From contig WHUZ01000006.1 in NCBI GenBank assembly GCA_015179045.1, forward strand, positions 1,798,001 to 1,862,000: a DNA stretch of 64,000 nucleotides, read 5' to 3'. A program made the position numbers and the translations under genes. Source of the DNA: Kalaharituber pfeilii. Lineage: Eukaryota; Ascomycota; Pezizomycetes; Pezizales; Pezizaceae. Within the stretch, counting starts at the first letter, position 1. Each line of letters opens with the position of its first letter. Under the pieces are notes generated by a model. The model did not search any database, was not told the origin of the DNA, and was given only the letters and a program-made list of their open reading frames with translations. Positions 35,036 to 46,732 of the stretch are shown piece after piece.

Positions 35036-36044
35036 TTTTTTTATTTTTATTTTATTTTATTTATTTATTTATTTTTATTTCATTAATCGCTTGCCGCCCC
35101 TCGGGCTATGGCGATGTCTAACTACATTATACTCACTCGCTCCGTCCCCACTCCCCTATGTCGGCTCCTCCAAGAGGTCCAGTACCCCCTGCAATGGGTC
35201 CCCGTCCCTCGACTCCTTCGGTCTCCTCAACTCCTCGTCCCCTCCTGGCCATCTCCTCCTCCACGTCCTGCACTCCCCCATCAGATGCGCATACGTTTCG
35301 TTCCCTTCTTCACACCATCTGCAGCTCGCGTCCCCTGCCTCCCCTAGCTTGTGTCTCCATGCCTTCAGTCCCTTGCCCCCTATCAGACCTGCTAGCAATC
35401 TTTGACACTCTGTGCCCCAGCCTCCGCAGTGGGCAGTAACTCATCTCCAGCCTGTCTCTCTCCGCCGCTCTTCCCCTCTTCGCCTGTTGGATCATTCCTG
35501 ACTCCGTTATCACCTCTTCCTCATACTGTAGGGCTGTTCCTATCCTCGCTGCCCTGTCTGCTGATTCATTCCCCTTTATCCCCTTATGTCCCTTCACCCA
35601 CATGATGGCTACATCTTCATCCCCTCTCTCCACCCTCTCTTCCCACCTCTCCCTTACCTTCTGACTTGCTCCCTGGTGAGTTGGGTGACCTTCTGCGATT
35701 TTCGGAATGTTTCTTATCGCCACCATAGAGTCTGTCAATACCAATGTCTCTCCACTCGACCTCATTGCCTCGCCAATCGCCAATAGTTCCGCATCATTCA
35801 CTGTTGCTCTCTCTCCAAGGTATATAGATGTCACTCGCCCCCCCTCAACAACCCCTGCCCCCGATCTCTCCTTTATCCTACTTCCATCCGTATATACTTC
35901 ACTCCAGCCCTCCTCTCTCATTGTTCTTATATGGGCTTCCCACTCCTCTTTCTCTGCATCCCCCGGGAGTGAGTTAGTTATCGCTATCGTCAGTGGGCTT
36001 CCGTGACTCGTCGATCCCCTCAGGTATCTAGCTTCTGCATCTTG
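35036..36044 (-). mobile_element. LINE-B 5'-truncated copy with RNase H and C-terminal motif
   Basis: A T-rich tail (TTTATTTATTTATTTTTATT) and the hairpin complement begin it. The minus strand encodes an RNase H (VYTDGSRI, ATVNDAELLAIGEAM, VLTDSMVAI, IMWVKGHKGIKGNESADRAA) at 35921-35430, then, after a frameshift, a C-terminal CRWCEEGNETYAHLMGEC motif (35398-35156). It was inserted into TCTGTACTCGAT of the direct repeat; a CGAT repeat at the borders is the only duplication visible. Confidence 0.88.
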
Positions 36045-36583
36045 CGATACATAGCCCGCATTGGGATTTCTGCGTCAGATCTAAGTAGTAGTTAGCATAG
36101 GCAAAATTGGTAGTTCTAGACACTCCTGCTTGTACCTGGCTGCCTTCGCCTGTGGAGATCCAGGCGTGGTCTTGTCCAGCACCTGCAGGCTTTCCATTGC
36201 CTGGTTACACGCGTCTCGTAGGCTGTAGCCTGTGCGAACGGAAAGTGGGCCTCTTCTTCCAGTTGCCATATGAGCAGATTGGCTGCCAGAGGTGCTCGGA
36301 TTGGTTCGTCATTCTGAGAACTTGTGGCTGCGGTGGCAGGCTTCACGCTTCAGGTGTCACTGAGTGCATGGGAAGAAGGAATCGGGAGAGGGGACGAGGG
36401 GCAGCAGAAAAACAGGCACGCGCGGCAGGTAGTGCCCCGCACTGCTGACTAATCCGGCACGGGCTGACGAGCGAACGGGGAAGCATGCACAAGTTAGCGC
36501 TGCTCAATATGGCACTATAACTCATACAGTCCGACCTTGCTGCAATAAGCACGTAAATTTGGCCCTTTGTTTTCACTATAGCA

Positions 36584-37004
36584 AGTAACAGAAGCAGGAT
36601 TAAGACAAGACTATAAGGCACTGCGAGCCACGGAGAGAAACCAGGCAGGCTTAAATTACCGGCCCTTGCAAATCGCCGACCGGAGGAAGTATCTCTCGAC
36701 GCTGGCGGGGATCCTGGGAAACAAAGGACTGAAAGAATGGAGATACCACATAGGGAAGGCCGAATCACCGGAATGCCGATGGTGCGGGGAGGCCCCGGAA
36801 AACTGGGAACATGTACGGAAAGACTGCAAGGCGTGGGCTAGGAAATGCGGGGGGGCGGAAGGTATAAGACAGATTGATAAGGGAGTAAACATACGGGAGA
36901 TCTTGGAATGGGCACGGGGAGAATAGATGAGAGTGACGCATATATTTCACTTATTTTATGTATTTAAATATCGCCATAGCCCATAGGGCGGCATGCGATT
37001 AATG

Positions 37005-37040
<36 letters not shown>
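36584..37040 (+). mobile_element. LINE-B 5'-truncated copy encoding the ORF2 C-terminus
   Basis: TTCACTATAGCA flanks both sides (36572-36583 and 37041-37052). From 36585 the frame reads VTEAGLRQDYKALRATERNQ, AGILGNKGLKEW and the CCHC-like CRWCGEAPENWEHVRKDC, ending at 36926. A short 3' UTR, the hairpin CGCCATAGCCCATAGGGCGG, CATGCGATTAATG and about 36 A follow. This is the best-preserved C-terminus of family B in the window. Confidence 0.92.
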
Positions 37041-37042
<2 letters not shown>

Positions 37043-37756
37043 CACTATAGCACGGTTTTCAGTATAGAAAGTAGTCACATAGTCTTGGCAGCTGAGTTTG
37101 CACAATTCTGAACAATTTTCAATATTAATTCACCTTCTGTATTGACTTACTAGTAATGGCAATAGCCACATTAAGAAATCAATTTGAATGGGACAGTGGT
37201 CGTAGTGATAAATAGAAATAAAATATAGAAGTGTAAGGAGCAGTGGTAGTGGGAGAAGAATAAAACAATCAGGAGTAGATTGAGATCTGTCATCAGGATG
37301 CTAACAGTCAAGATGTGTACTAGCAAGCGGCGAGCATTCATACCAACAACTTACCCAGAAGGAACAGATATTCACAACTTGGTTTAAACCAACTCTAGTA
37401 CTTAGTAACATAGTTGCTATTTGCTGAGCTGCTCCGGAATTACTGGTGCACAGGAGGTAAGAAAATACTGTACCAGGAGGGTTTCTACGGATTTTATCTG
37501 CCACTTTTCATTATAGCAAGAACAAATTTGTCTGTAGATTAAAATAACTTCCTAGAGTTTTTCTTTTTTTTTTCATTACACTATTTGGTGCGATTTCATT
37601 ATAACAAGGTCAAATTGCATGGGAATGAAAATCAAGGGAACAGTGTATTCATAACAGCAAGGTTTTCACAATAGCAGGGTTCATTATAGCAAAGGTTTTT
37701 ATATCAAAGTATGAAGTGATTTTTTGGTATTAACTCTTCCCGATGTTTGTATGTGT

Positions 37757-38268
37757 GCCGGGCCATTCGTAACAAACGTTCCAGTGGCCGCTAGCCTGGA
37801 CTACTCAATGGAACGCTGGTTCGTGACTGGCCCGGGCCACTCAGAATTTAATTTTTCTCATTCTACCTACAATTCACCCTCTCAAACTCTCACACACACA
37901 CTCGCGTGTCCACACATCCCGCATCCACTATTTGAAAAAAAACAGCGTCACTAAAGACCCCCTCCCTGCCACAGGAAAACACAGCTCTACCAAACCGGCA
38001 CACTTATATGGCAACCTAGCGAAGTTGCCCCTAGAGCGGGGATACTGTGACGGGTTCGTAGGGCGGGCAGTCGGTGAATGTACTAGTACGCGCACATACG
38101 AAATGCGCATATGCGATGCAAGCGATATGTGAGCCGATGGTGGTAAGCGTCGCAGTCACATAAATAAATAAATGCGCTATATAAGCTACGCAGAGGACTA
38201 GCGAGCATCGCTAGTCAAGTGTCTTCTTTGACCTGGTGGATGGTAACTCTCTGCGTTTACCAGATCCA
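37757..38268. other. Intergenic; imperfect inverted repeat only
   Basis: GGCCATTCGTAACAAACGTT at 37762 is imperfectly inverted at about 37800-37840, perhaps a tiny degraded MITE. Nothing coding is seen. Confidence 0.3.
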
Positions 38269-38271
38269 TTT

Positions 38272-38302
<31 letters not shown>

Positions 38303-38690
38303 TACTCGCGTGCCGCCCTATGGGCTAGTTATGGCGAGGTTTAGTTACATGAAAAAACTGTAATGGAGATAAAGGAAATAAGGAAAGAGAGTACTGTAAA
38401 TGAATAGTAAAAAAAAGTATAGAGATCTTAACCTCCCGCCCAGTCCAAGATTCTTTTAAGGGTATCTTCGTGCTCCTTTCCCTTTGCCTTTGTTGCTCGT
38501 AGCAAGTCATCTTCGCCCCCGCGGCATTTCGTCTTCCATATCTTGCACCTTTCCAGCACATGTGCTGTGGTCTCTTCCTCCCCGCACCACCGGCATTCTG
38601 GACCGTCCGCTTTGCCCAACTTGTACTTTCAGTGCCGTAAACCTTTGCCCCGCAGTATACCAGCTAGGGTGGATACCCTGTTGTCAGTAA
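38269..38690 (-). mobile_element. LINE-B 5'-truncated copy
   Basis: Poly-T, AAATCATCATTACTCGCGTG and a hairpin complement; the minus strand encodes GKADGPECRWCGEEETTAHV and ends ILDWAGG (38619-38428). The frame is short but intact. The 5' border is approximate. Confidence 0.82.
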
Positions 38691-39020
38691 GTCGACAAGA
38701 TGGACTGATGCCAAGCATCTTCTATCTTATGCGGCTCTCTTTGATGGCCGAATTAGCATAGTCAAGTACAAGGCTTACCAATAGTTGGAGTCCAAATCAC
38801 AACACATGAAAACAAAATGCGGGGGGCTATGAACAGCCGCAAGATAACAAATAATCATCAACCACCACCGCTTACATCTCCAACGTGAATATAAAGTCCA
38901 AGTTCTCGCTATATATTATCACTTTTGTGCCTATTCAGCAACGTCGCGCATAACTGTAAAGTGAAAAAGAAGGCTATATACAAAAGATCTCATCGTTTTC
39001 GCCTCCCAGAGTGCTACAAA

Positions 39021-42000
39021 ATGAATAATCAACAACCGGGAAGCTCAGGGGGGGCCCCGGGATCGGGACAAAAATTCGGGGCCGGTAAGTGTAGCATTGC
39101 TTACCTCCGCATATATGTAGACTAACCTACGCTACTTATAGTTACTTAGCTAGACCAAAATCTCCTAACAGAAAGCGGAGTCGGAGTACTGGCCCCCCAA
39201 CTCAGACAAATACGAGCTTAGTTACTATTCCCGCACCGTCGCAATCGGCTCCGCAATCAGCGCCACAATCAGCGCTGCAATCAGCACTGCAATCAGCACC
39301 ATCGTATAATGTGGGCAATGCCTCAGCATCCAGTTCGTTGCATCCAGTATCTCGAAATCCTGGACCGAATTTACCAAGCAACCCAACACGAGATGAAATT
39401 GAGGGTATAATCAAGGATTTACACTCTGTTCACACTGAGAGCAAAGAAAAGCAGTGGAAATACACAAACAGGCATGGTCAACGTATAGCTATAGTGGAAC
39501 GGATAGGCCCAATCCTCAAATGCATAGAGAGTTATGCAAATATTGTTGATGTGGCAATACAGCATCACCCGGACATCACTGCCCTTGTTTGGTCTACTGG
39601 TAGGCTTATTTTGAAGGTCAGTATCATACTTGCATTCGTGTATGGAGATTAATCATGGTAATAGATTGCGCTTGACTATGTCCAATTAATGGAAAGCCTG
39701 GAAGTTGCAGTAGCAATCATTGTTAATACGATGGCGAAGTGTGAATTCTATGCTTATATTTACAAAAACATACCGCTGGAAGCAACGTTGCATCCAGGTT
39801 CAACACAGAATGCCTTCAAACACAAGTTGGACTACGCTCTCAAAGAACTCTATGATGCAGTCTGGAACTTTACAGACAAAGTAAAAGGACATTTTGATAC
39901 AACGTCACGTAGGATATTCGATTCCAAGTCACTTTAAAATCCTGCTAACGCAACTTTGTAAAATTTAGGTATTAGGCAAATTGCGAATATGTTTAAGCCA
40001 TTTTCAGAAGTAATCCAACCATATCTTGATGAAATATCTAAGAAGGAAAAGGTTGTCCGAGAGTGTGCGGATGAGGCAGGAATGAAGAGGATCATGGGTA
40101 AGCATACTGCCTAACCTATAAGTCTTGTCTAAGTATGCTTTACTAATGAGAATAGAGAATTCCGGGAAGCTTGAGCAAATGGAGAGGGTCTTGAATGAAA
40201 TAGAGCGAAAAATGGGGCCTTTGTCAAGGGTAGACGGTGAGCATAGCTGCCCATGAAGTGAAAGAACATTTCAGCTAACATAGTGACAGAAATACTAAAC
40301 ATAGCAAGCGAGAACCTCAGTGTTACTAAAAGTATCGACATGACGTTGCAGTTGATTAAGGACCACCTTGCACCAGAAAATGTTACAGCATTAGGTAGGT
40401 TTGGCTACTATATAATCGCGTGGCACTGTGGAGAAGCTTAACTCACATGAACTTTACTGCTGCTCAGAAACCCATCAGCGCGAGGTCCTAGGAATATCAC
40501 TCGAGGAAAATTTATTGCGGCTAAAGGACGACTATTTAACAGAGCATGAGATGGAAGAATTCCAGTATAATCTCTACGTCGCTGTGGAGGCAACAGAACA
40601 ACCCTATGCCGACGAGCGGATTGATTTATTGCAGCATGTTCAGGACTTCATACGAGGAGGAACAAAACATATTTGCCTCATCCAAGGATCAGCCGGGTCA
40701 GGGAAGTCTACATTCAACCATTACCTAGCGCGTCAGCTGTGGTCTGAATATGAACGGGCATCAAATCAGACCGAAGTGGCAATACCATTATTTATATCTC
40801 TCACAAGCATCGTCAGCTCCAAACCCGACAGCGAAGATCTAATTGCTTCCTACTTCTCAGACAGGGGCTTTACTGAACAAGACATCAATCTGGCCCGTCG
40901 AACACGGCGATTTGTTTTCATGCTTGATGGCTATGATGAGATTGAGCGGCGCGACTGCAACTTCTACGCTAAAAATAAGCTGTCTCGATGGAAAGCAAAG
41001 ATTATCATCACAAGTCGACCTGAATACTTAGGTTCCGGCTATCACAGCAAGTTCCATCCTCCAAACAAACGCGAGCTTCTGCAGGAATATTGGTTGGCAC
41101 CATTTTCAACTGATACTATCAAGAGCTACATTACTCGTTTCCTTCAGGCGAAACCAACAGGCAGGCCAGCTGTCGATTACGAAGCTTATCTGACACAGCC
41201 AGAAATACGTGAGATGATCAGCAATCCTTTCCTTCTTCGAATGATTATGACCGTTGAGCCATCAATGGATCATGATATTCTCATAAATCGAGTTGATTTG
41301 TACAGACAATTTTTTCAGCATTGTCTGGCCAAAGCACAATCTCGGCTCGACAACATACAACTAACCAGTGATCAGCGTCGGGTATTCCAGCGGCTGTGTG
41401 ACGAGACTTTTAGCGATCATGCGGAGCAGTTTTGTCGGGACTTTGCGCTGGAGCTGTACCGCTACAAAGCTATTGAAGTAACCTATCGCCCGGGAATTGC
41501 AAGGGATAACTCAGCTGGCGAGCAGAATTCTATGTGGCAGAAATTCCTAGGCAACGATGACGAACGGACCCGGCTCCTCCGCTTTAGCGCCCCGCTCACG
41601 CGTCATGGACAGTCGTATAGGTTTTTGCACAAGTCGCTCCGTGACTATCTTATTGCTCAATCACTTTGGGAAGATCCCTTGCTTGCGCAATGTGCAGCGA
41701 AAGCCCTCCTTAACGAATTCTTCATTGTTGACGACCCCGGTGTCCTTGACTTTGTGGTTGAGCAAGCAACCCTGCAGCATGAATTGAAGCAAAAGTTGTT
41801 GCGATACGTTGAGAAATCTAAAACAGATGACTTGGTAGTTCAGGGCGCCGCTAATGCACTTACAGTCCTTGTAAAAAGTGGAATGAGGTTCACTGGGTAT
41901 GACCTACGCGGCATACAAGTCCCTCGAGCTGACTTGCGTTTTGGTTGGTTTGATGGAGCCCAGCTGCAGGGCTCCGATTTGCGGCGTGTGCGGTTCCAGG

Positions 42001-44672
42001 GCGCGTGGCTTAGAGGTGCCAACTTGAGCGAATCTAAATTGGCTGGCGTATGGTTTGGTGAGCGGCCTGCCATTGGCGGATCGATAGTGAGCTCTGTGTC
42101 GAATATGGCTTGCTACTCACCAGATGGGCGGCTGGGCGTTATGGCGCAAGGTGGTCACGGTCCTGCGCAACTTAGCCTGTGGTCCATTGTAGAAGAAAAA
42201 TTGATGAAGAAGAAGACTGTGTTGGATTTTCACATCAACTGGCCTGAAACGTACGGCGGCATGGCAATCTCCCCCAATCCCGATATGGCACTGTTAGTGC
42301 TATGGGAGCCCAGGAAACTGGTTTTGCTTTCACTTCCAGAACTAGAAGTTGTGCGCTGTTATCCTCCAGCGAATTATTGCTATATCCGCACCATCGGCTT
42401 CTCTCCAGACGGCAAATCACTTGCAATGGCAAGCGCAGTCGGGGATACAAGGGGCAACCTGGATGTGCAATTCTTATCACTACCGGAACTGACTGTAGTG
42501 CATCACCGGACCCTCTTGGCGGAAATCAGGATCCTTAATGTCTTGGCGTTGAGCTTTGCTGCAACCTTCTCCCCTGACCTTCAACACATCGCCTTCGTGT
42601 ATCGCGACGCCGACAATAAGCTTAAGATTCAGCTGAACTCTACTATCAAAACACGGGATGTGGTTTATATCGGTTGTCTGTCAGACATTGATCCCACAGC
42701 TCAGGAATGGGAAAGAGCACGGAACAGAGAACCACACCACTGCCTGGTCTTCTCACCCGACGGTGAATTACTTGCTTTTGCGGCCTCACTGAAGTTACAT
42801 GTGCGGTTGGTAACGCATCGCCGACATGTCCATACTTTTGAGCTGAAGGCACCTGCAAGGTGCTGCAGCTTCTCTCCCGATGGCCGGCTACTGGCAGCGG
42901 CATTTGAAAATGGCCAAACATTGGTTTTTTCAATTTCACATAGACGGCTTGTGAGCATTTCTCAAGGGTTGCCATATCCCAAAGCAATGCATTGGCTGAA
43001 TAACGAAGTGCTTAGTCAAATAGACAGGAGCACTATTTACGCATGGTCTATGACAGCCTCTGGAGAATCCCACAATACCGCTGTCACCAATCGGAGACCG
43101 GATATGCCTCTAGAAACTTACTCCCGGAATGAAATAAGAATGTCCCCCGACGGCAAGCTCGTGGCATCAGGCAATACTGGCGGTGTTCACCTCTGGTCAG
43201 TTGACTCCTTGAGTCTTTACCATACATTCTTGATACCTTCAGCTCTCGTGACAGACGTGAAATTCTCCCCAGACGGCAAATTCCTGGTATCGAGCAGCTT
43301 CACTAATGGCTCTGGGGTCACCGTTCACCTATGGTCAGTTGACTCCTTGAGCCTGCACCATACATTTGTGGTACCTAGTAACTCAAGGGCTACATATGTG
43401 AAGTTCTCCGAAGACGGAAAGCGGCTTCTATCACACTACTCCATCCAAGAGACAAATTACGTCCAGTCAGTTGACTACTCCATGAGGCTGCACCATGCAC
43501 TTATGCCTTTCTCATCTAATTTTCTTAGAAGCTTCTCCCCAGATGGCAAGCTCATTGCATTATACACTAGTCACTCCGCTACTTCACTCAGACGTGACTC
43601 CTACACTCTTTCACTCTGGTCAGTTGACTCCGCGAGCCTACTCCATGAATTCACTAGCACACTACCACGATCTCCCGGAGGCAGTACGTCGTATATAATG
43701 TTCTCCCCAGATGGCAAGCTGCTTGGAATTTGTGACCATGACTCCTTGTCCCTCTGGTCGGTTGACTCCTTGAGCCTACTCTATGAATTCGCTAGCACAC
43801 TATCATCGAACATACGGTTCTCCCCGGATAGCAAGCTCCTTGCATTTTGCAGCCATGGCTCCTTGCTCTTCTGGTCGGTTGACTCCTTGAGCATGCATCA
43901 TACATTCAAGCTACCTTCGAACCCAAATCTCAGAACACGAAACTGCATCAGATTCTCTCCAGATAACAAGTTTCTCGCAATATACTGCCTGTGCCAAGTG
44001 ACTGTGTTTCAACTCTGGCCGGTTGATGTGAAGTTTTACCACAGCTTTCAAGGACATTCAAATCAAGTTATGGGTCTGGAATTCTCTTCAGATAGCATGC
44101 TCCTTGCGTCATCCAGTACAGGTAAAACCGCTCGCATCTGGTCTATTCGTTATAAAAAGCAATTAGCATTGTTAAGACACCCTTGCGAGTGCGAGAGTGT
44201 CACTTGGGCCACATCAGCTCAGTATACACGCCTGGCCACAGCCGACATTGCAGGAGTATTCAGAATATGGAATGTCAGTACAAGCTTGTCAGATCCTGCC
44301 ACAGTGGATGTTACGTGCATATGGTCCACACCATATTATAAACTTTTTGTAGCAAATCTTCACTTACAGGGTGTGACTGATCTTGCTTCGGAGAATGCGT
44401 GGCTGCTAAAGCAGGGTGGAGCAATCTTAGATGGAGGAGTAGAATTACGAGAGGATTTAAGCAGCAAAGGAATTGAGGGGGAAGGTCAGCGTGAAGAGAA
44501 GAATGGTATTTCCGATGAGTATGAGGCCGACACTGAGAACGAGGAGGACGAGGATGAGGACGAGGACGAGGATGAGGACGAGGACGAGGATGAGGACGAG
44601 GACGAGGATGAGGACGAGGACGAGGATGAGGACGAGGACGAGGACGAGGATGAGGACTGGGAGGAAGAGTAA
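39021..44672 (+). CDS. NACHT - pentapeptide - WD40 NLR (STAND) protein, intact, 7 exons
   Basis: Exons 39021-39084, 39150-39616, 39665-39908, 39969-40097, 40156-40236, 40275-40394 and 40468-44672 sum to 5310 nt, one frame of 1769 codons plus stop. Introns are 38-73 bp with GT-AG borders. N-terminus: Gly/Pro/Gln-rich with a QSAPQSAPQSAL repeat, then the fungal NLR N-terminal domain also found in the ankyrin NLR (RIGPILKCIESYANIVDVAI, IVNTMAKCEFYAYIY). NACHT: Walker A GSAGSGKST (about 442), Walker B FVFMLDGYDE (about 517), IIITSRPEYL, then RFLHKSLRDYLIAQ. Residues about 840-900 are pentapeptide-like (DLRGIQVPRADLRFGWFDGA). About 910-1650 are diverged WD40 blades, several with LWSVDSLSLYHTF. The tail is Asp/Glu only. 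Likely role: cytosolic non-self or damage sensor that oligomerises through NACHT, with WD40 as sensor surface. Confidence 0.9.
39237..39303 (+). repeat. Short tandem repeat in NLR exon 2
   Basis: CAATCAGCGCC/CAATCAGCACT-type 12-bp units encode QSAP/QSAL repeats in the disordered N-terminal linker. Confidence 0.75.
44538..44665 (+). repeat. GAGGAC/GAGGAT microsatellite coding a poly-(Glu-Asp) tail
   Basis: Alternating GAG-GAC and GAG-GAT codons give about 38 alternating acidic residues before WEEE and the TAA at 44670-44672. Similar purine repeats continue past the stop (44679-44716), suggesting the repeat length is unstable. Confidence 0.9.
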
Positions 44673-44857
44673 AAGGATGAGGAGGACGAGGACGAGGTGG
44701 AGGTGGAGGTGGCCGAGGTTCTCGCTATGGAAGCATTTGAGTTGCCTTTATAGATGGAGACTCCTTTTATTGATGCCAGTTTGGATAGTAGCCTGCAAGC
44801 AACTTGTGAGTGCGGTTCCAGAAGCCCGTTATAGGATTTGCCAACTGCGCTCATTGG

Positions 44858-45050
44858 GGAGAGAGACCGGATAGAAGGGCTGCTGGCGATGTTGGGAGAG
44901 TAGAGACGGGACGGGGCGAGGGGTGGGGGGGGGGGGCTGTGAGAGTCAGACAGTCTAATGTGTGAAATAATCCTCTTAGTTAGTAGCTACGGTATCGCCA
45001 TAGCCCTTAGGGCGGCACGCGATTAATGATATAAAAAAAAAAAAAAAAAA
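44858..45050 (+). mobile_element. LINE-B 5'-truncated insertion, 3' flank of the WD40 NLR
   Basis: Ends CGCCATAGCCCTTAGGGCGG, CACGCGATTAATGATAT and about 18 A. AACTGCGCTCATTG flanks both sides (44844-44857 and 45051-45064). It lies about 185 bp after the NLR stop codon. Confidence 0.92.
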
Positions 45051-45064
45051 AACTGCGCTCATTG

Positions 45065-45512
45065 ACTAAATATTTCTGTCACTTGTATTGGAGTGTTGGA
45101 ACTTTAGCGGAGCAGTGGAGCTGGGTTTCGATTGGGGGATGTTGTAGGGTTGGTTCTTGTTTGCTTGCTTTATCCCGCACGTTAGCGGTGTCTCGCTATA
45201 CTGTATCTCGTGCATTATATATATATTTTTATGAAACTCATAGCTGGCGTGGCGAGAGCGAACGGAGCTACCTACAGAGAAGGGAGCGGCAGGAAATATA
45301 GGTGAATTACATGAAATGATTTACTCTTGCGACACCTGCATGCTATCTCGTTAGTCCACTCTCTGCACCTTCCTCCATTCTTCATTCTTTGCTACTTAGT
45401 CCTCACCCCTTCCGGCGCTTTTCCATCATTATAAATCAGGCGAGTCGGCGACCTCACCCCCTGTGGCGACGATGACGGAATGGGTAAGTACAGCATAGGG
45501 CAAGCTTGCCAT
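45065..45512. other. Intergenic; no gene seen
   Basis: No ORF of coding character. CATTATATATATATTTTTAT at about 45213 is the only notable composition. Confidence 0.35.
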
Positions 45513-45526
45513 GGAAAGCACGCGGA

Positions 45527-46354
45527 ATTTTTTTTTTTTTTTTTTTTTTTTTAATATCATTACTCGCATGCCGCCTGTAAGGCTATGGCGAGGTGTTACT
45601 TAAATACATAACGATGAATAACTAAGGATAAATAAAGATAAGGAAGGAAAAGGAAATAAGAATGAAGTGAGTAAGGGTGACCTAAGACCGTCCAACCCAT
45701 TCCAGTAGATCCACCAGGGTGTCCTTGTCTCCGTCTCTGGGGGTTTCTTAATATTCTTTTCCTCCCCCCCTGGCCATTTCCTTCGCATTCCGTCATCACG
45801 TGAGTCATGGTTTCCAGGACCCTGCCGCACCACCGGCAGTCGGGGCCGTCTGCTTTACCGATTTGATATTTCTAGTGCCGCAGGCCTTTGTTCCCCAAGA
45901 TTCCGGCTGGGGTGGGGTTCCCGAGGCGCTGCAGCGGCCGGTAGCTCAGTTGTAGCCTGTTCCGCTCCTGGCCTCTTAGCGACCTCACCTGTTGTCTTAG
46001 TCCTGCTTCAGTGATGACTTTGTCCTGGTACTGTAGGGCTGTGCCTATTTTGGCTGCCCTGTCTGCGTCGGTATTGCCTCGTATTCCGCTGTGGGCTTTC
46101 ACCCACATGATGGCAACGTCTAGATCGCCCTGTGCAGCCCTGGCGTCCCACTGGTCCCTGACTAGCTGTGCCGCCACATCATGGGTAGGGACTCCATTGG
46201 CGATCTTCTGCATCCTCCGGATAGCCACCTTTGAATCCGCTACTATGAGCAATTCCCCGTCTTGTTGTGTCAGGGCACGGCTCATGGCGATTAGCTCCGC
46301 ATCGTTTACCGTGCTGTGCCTGCCGAGATAGACTGTTGTGCTCGTCCCCTTTAT
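45527..46354 (-). mobile_element. LINE-B 5'-truncated copy (RNase H plus C-terminal motif)
   Basis: GAAAGCACGCGGA (45513-45525) and GAAAAGCGCGCGGA (46355-46368) look like a diverged target duplication. On the minus strand RNase H shows STVNDAELIAMSRAL, LIVADSKVAI, IMWVKAHSGIRGNTDADRAA, then GLRQQVRSLRGQERNRLQLS, AGILGNKGL and, after a shift, CRWCGRVLETMTHVMTEC. Tail complement and poly-T lie at 45529-45595. Confidence 0.88.
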
Positions 46355-46449
46355 GAAAAGCGCGCGGAGATAAGGCTTGCATGTGAGGCATTTCACCGAT
46401 ATCATGTGTATGTAGACTTTCTCTACTGTAGCCCATGCAATCGACAACC

Positions 46450-46655
46450 TTCTATTCTCTTTTTTTTGTACTCACGCTCTCGCACTCGCACTCGCATTTG
46501 GTTGTACATTCGTTCCGCCGGTTCTAACCCCGCCGATCCGTCGAAAGGCAGTAGTGGATACCATCTTTCTATCTTACACCGCCCGCCCTGCCGCCCACAT
46601 TGCACATCTCTCCAGCAAGTGGGCTGTTGCTCCCGGGACCTCTCCGGGCAGGCCA
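46450..46655 (-). mobile_element. LINE-B C-terminal remnant
   Basis: The minus strand reads GATAHLLERCAMWAAGRAV at about 46575-46631, matching ETTAHVLERCKIWKTK of the 38.4-kb copy. The rest is degraded. Confidence 0.55.
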
Positions 46656-46732
46656 GTCTGGCCTGCCCCGATGCAGGGGTATCGACAGGGGACTGTAGAC
46701 TAGCCTGCCCGGTTGCAGAGGTATCTACTAGC

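Larger units (their letters stand above)
34975..37756 (+). repeat. Direct repeat flanking the HET gene, right copy (with two LINE insertions)
   Basis: Same sequence and orientation as 29925-31213, interrupted by LINE-B pieces at 35036-36044 and 36584-37040. The uninterrupted left copy serves as the empty-site control for both insertions. Confidence 0.85.

Noticed and set aside
40428..40467. Extension of the WD40 NLR last exon to a GTG at 40428
   Set aside because: This stretch is intron 6; the CAG acceptor at 40465-40467 joins exon 6 in phase and the full gene then has an ATG start at 39021.
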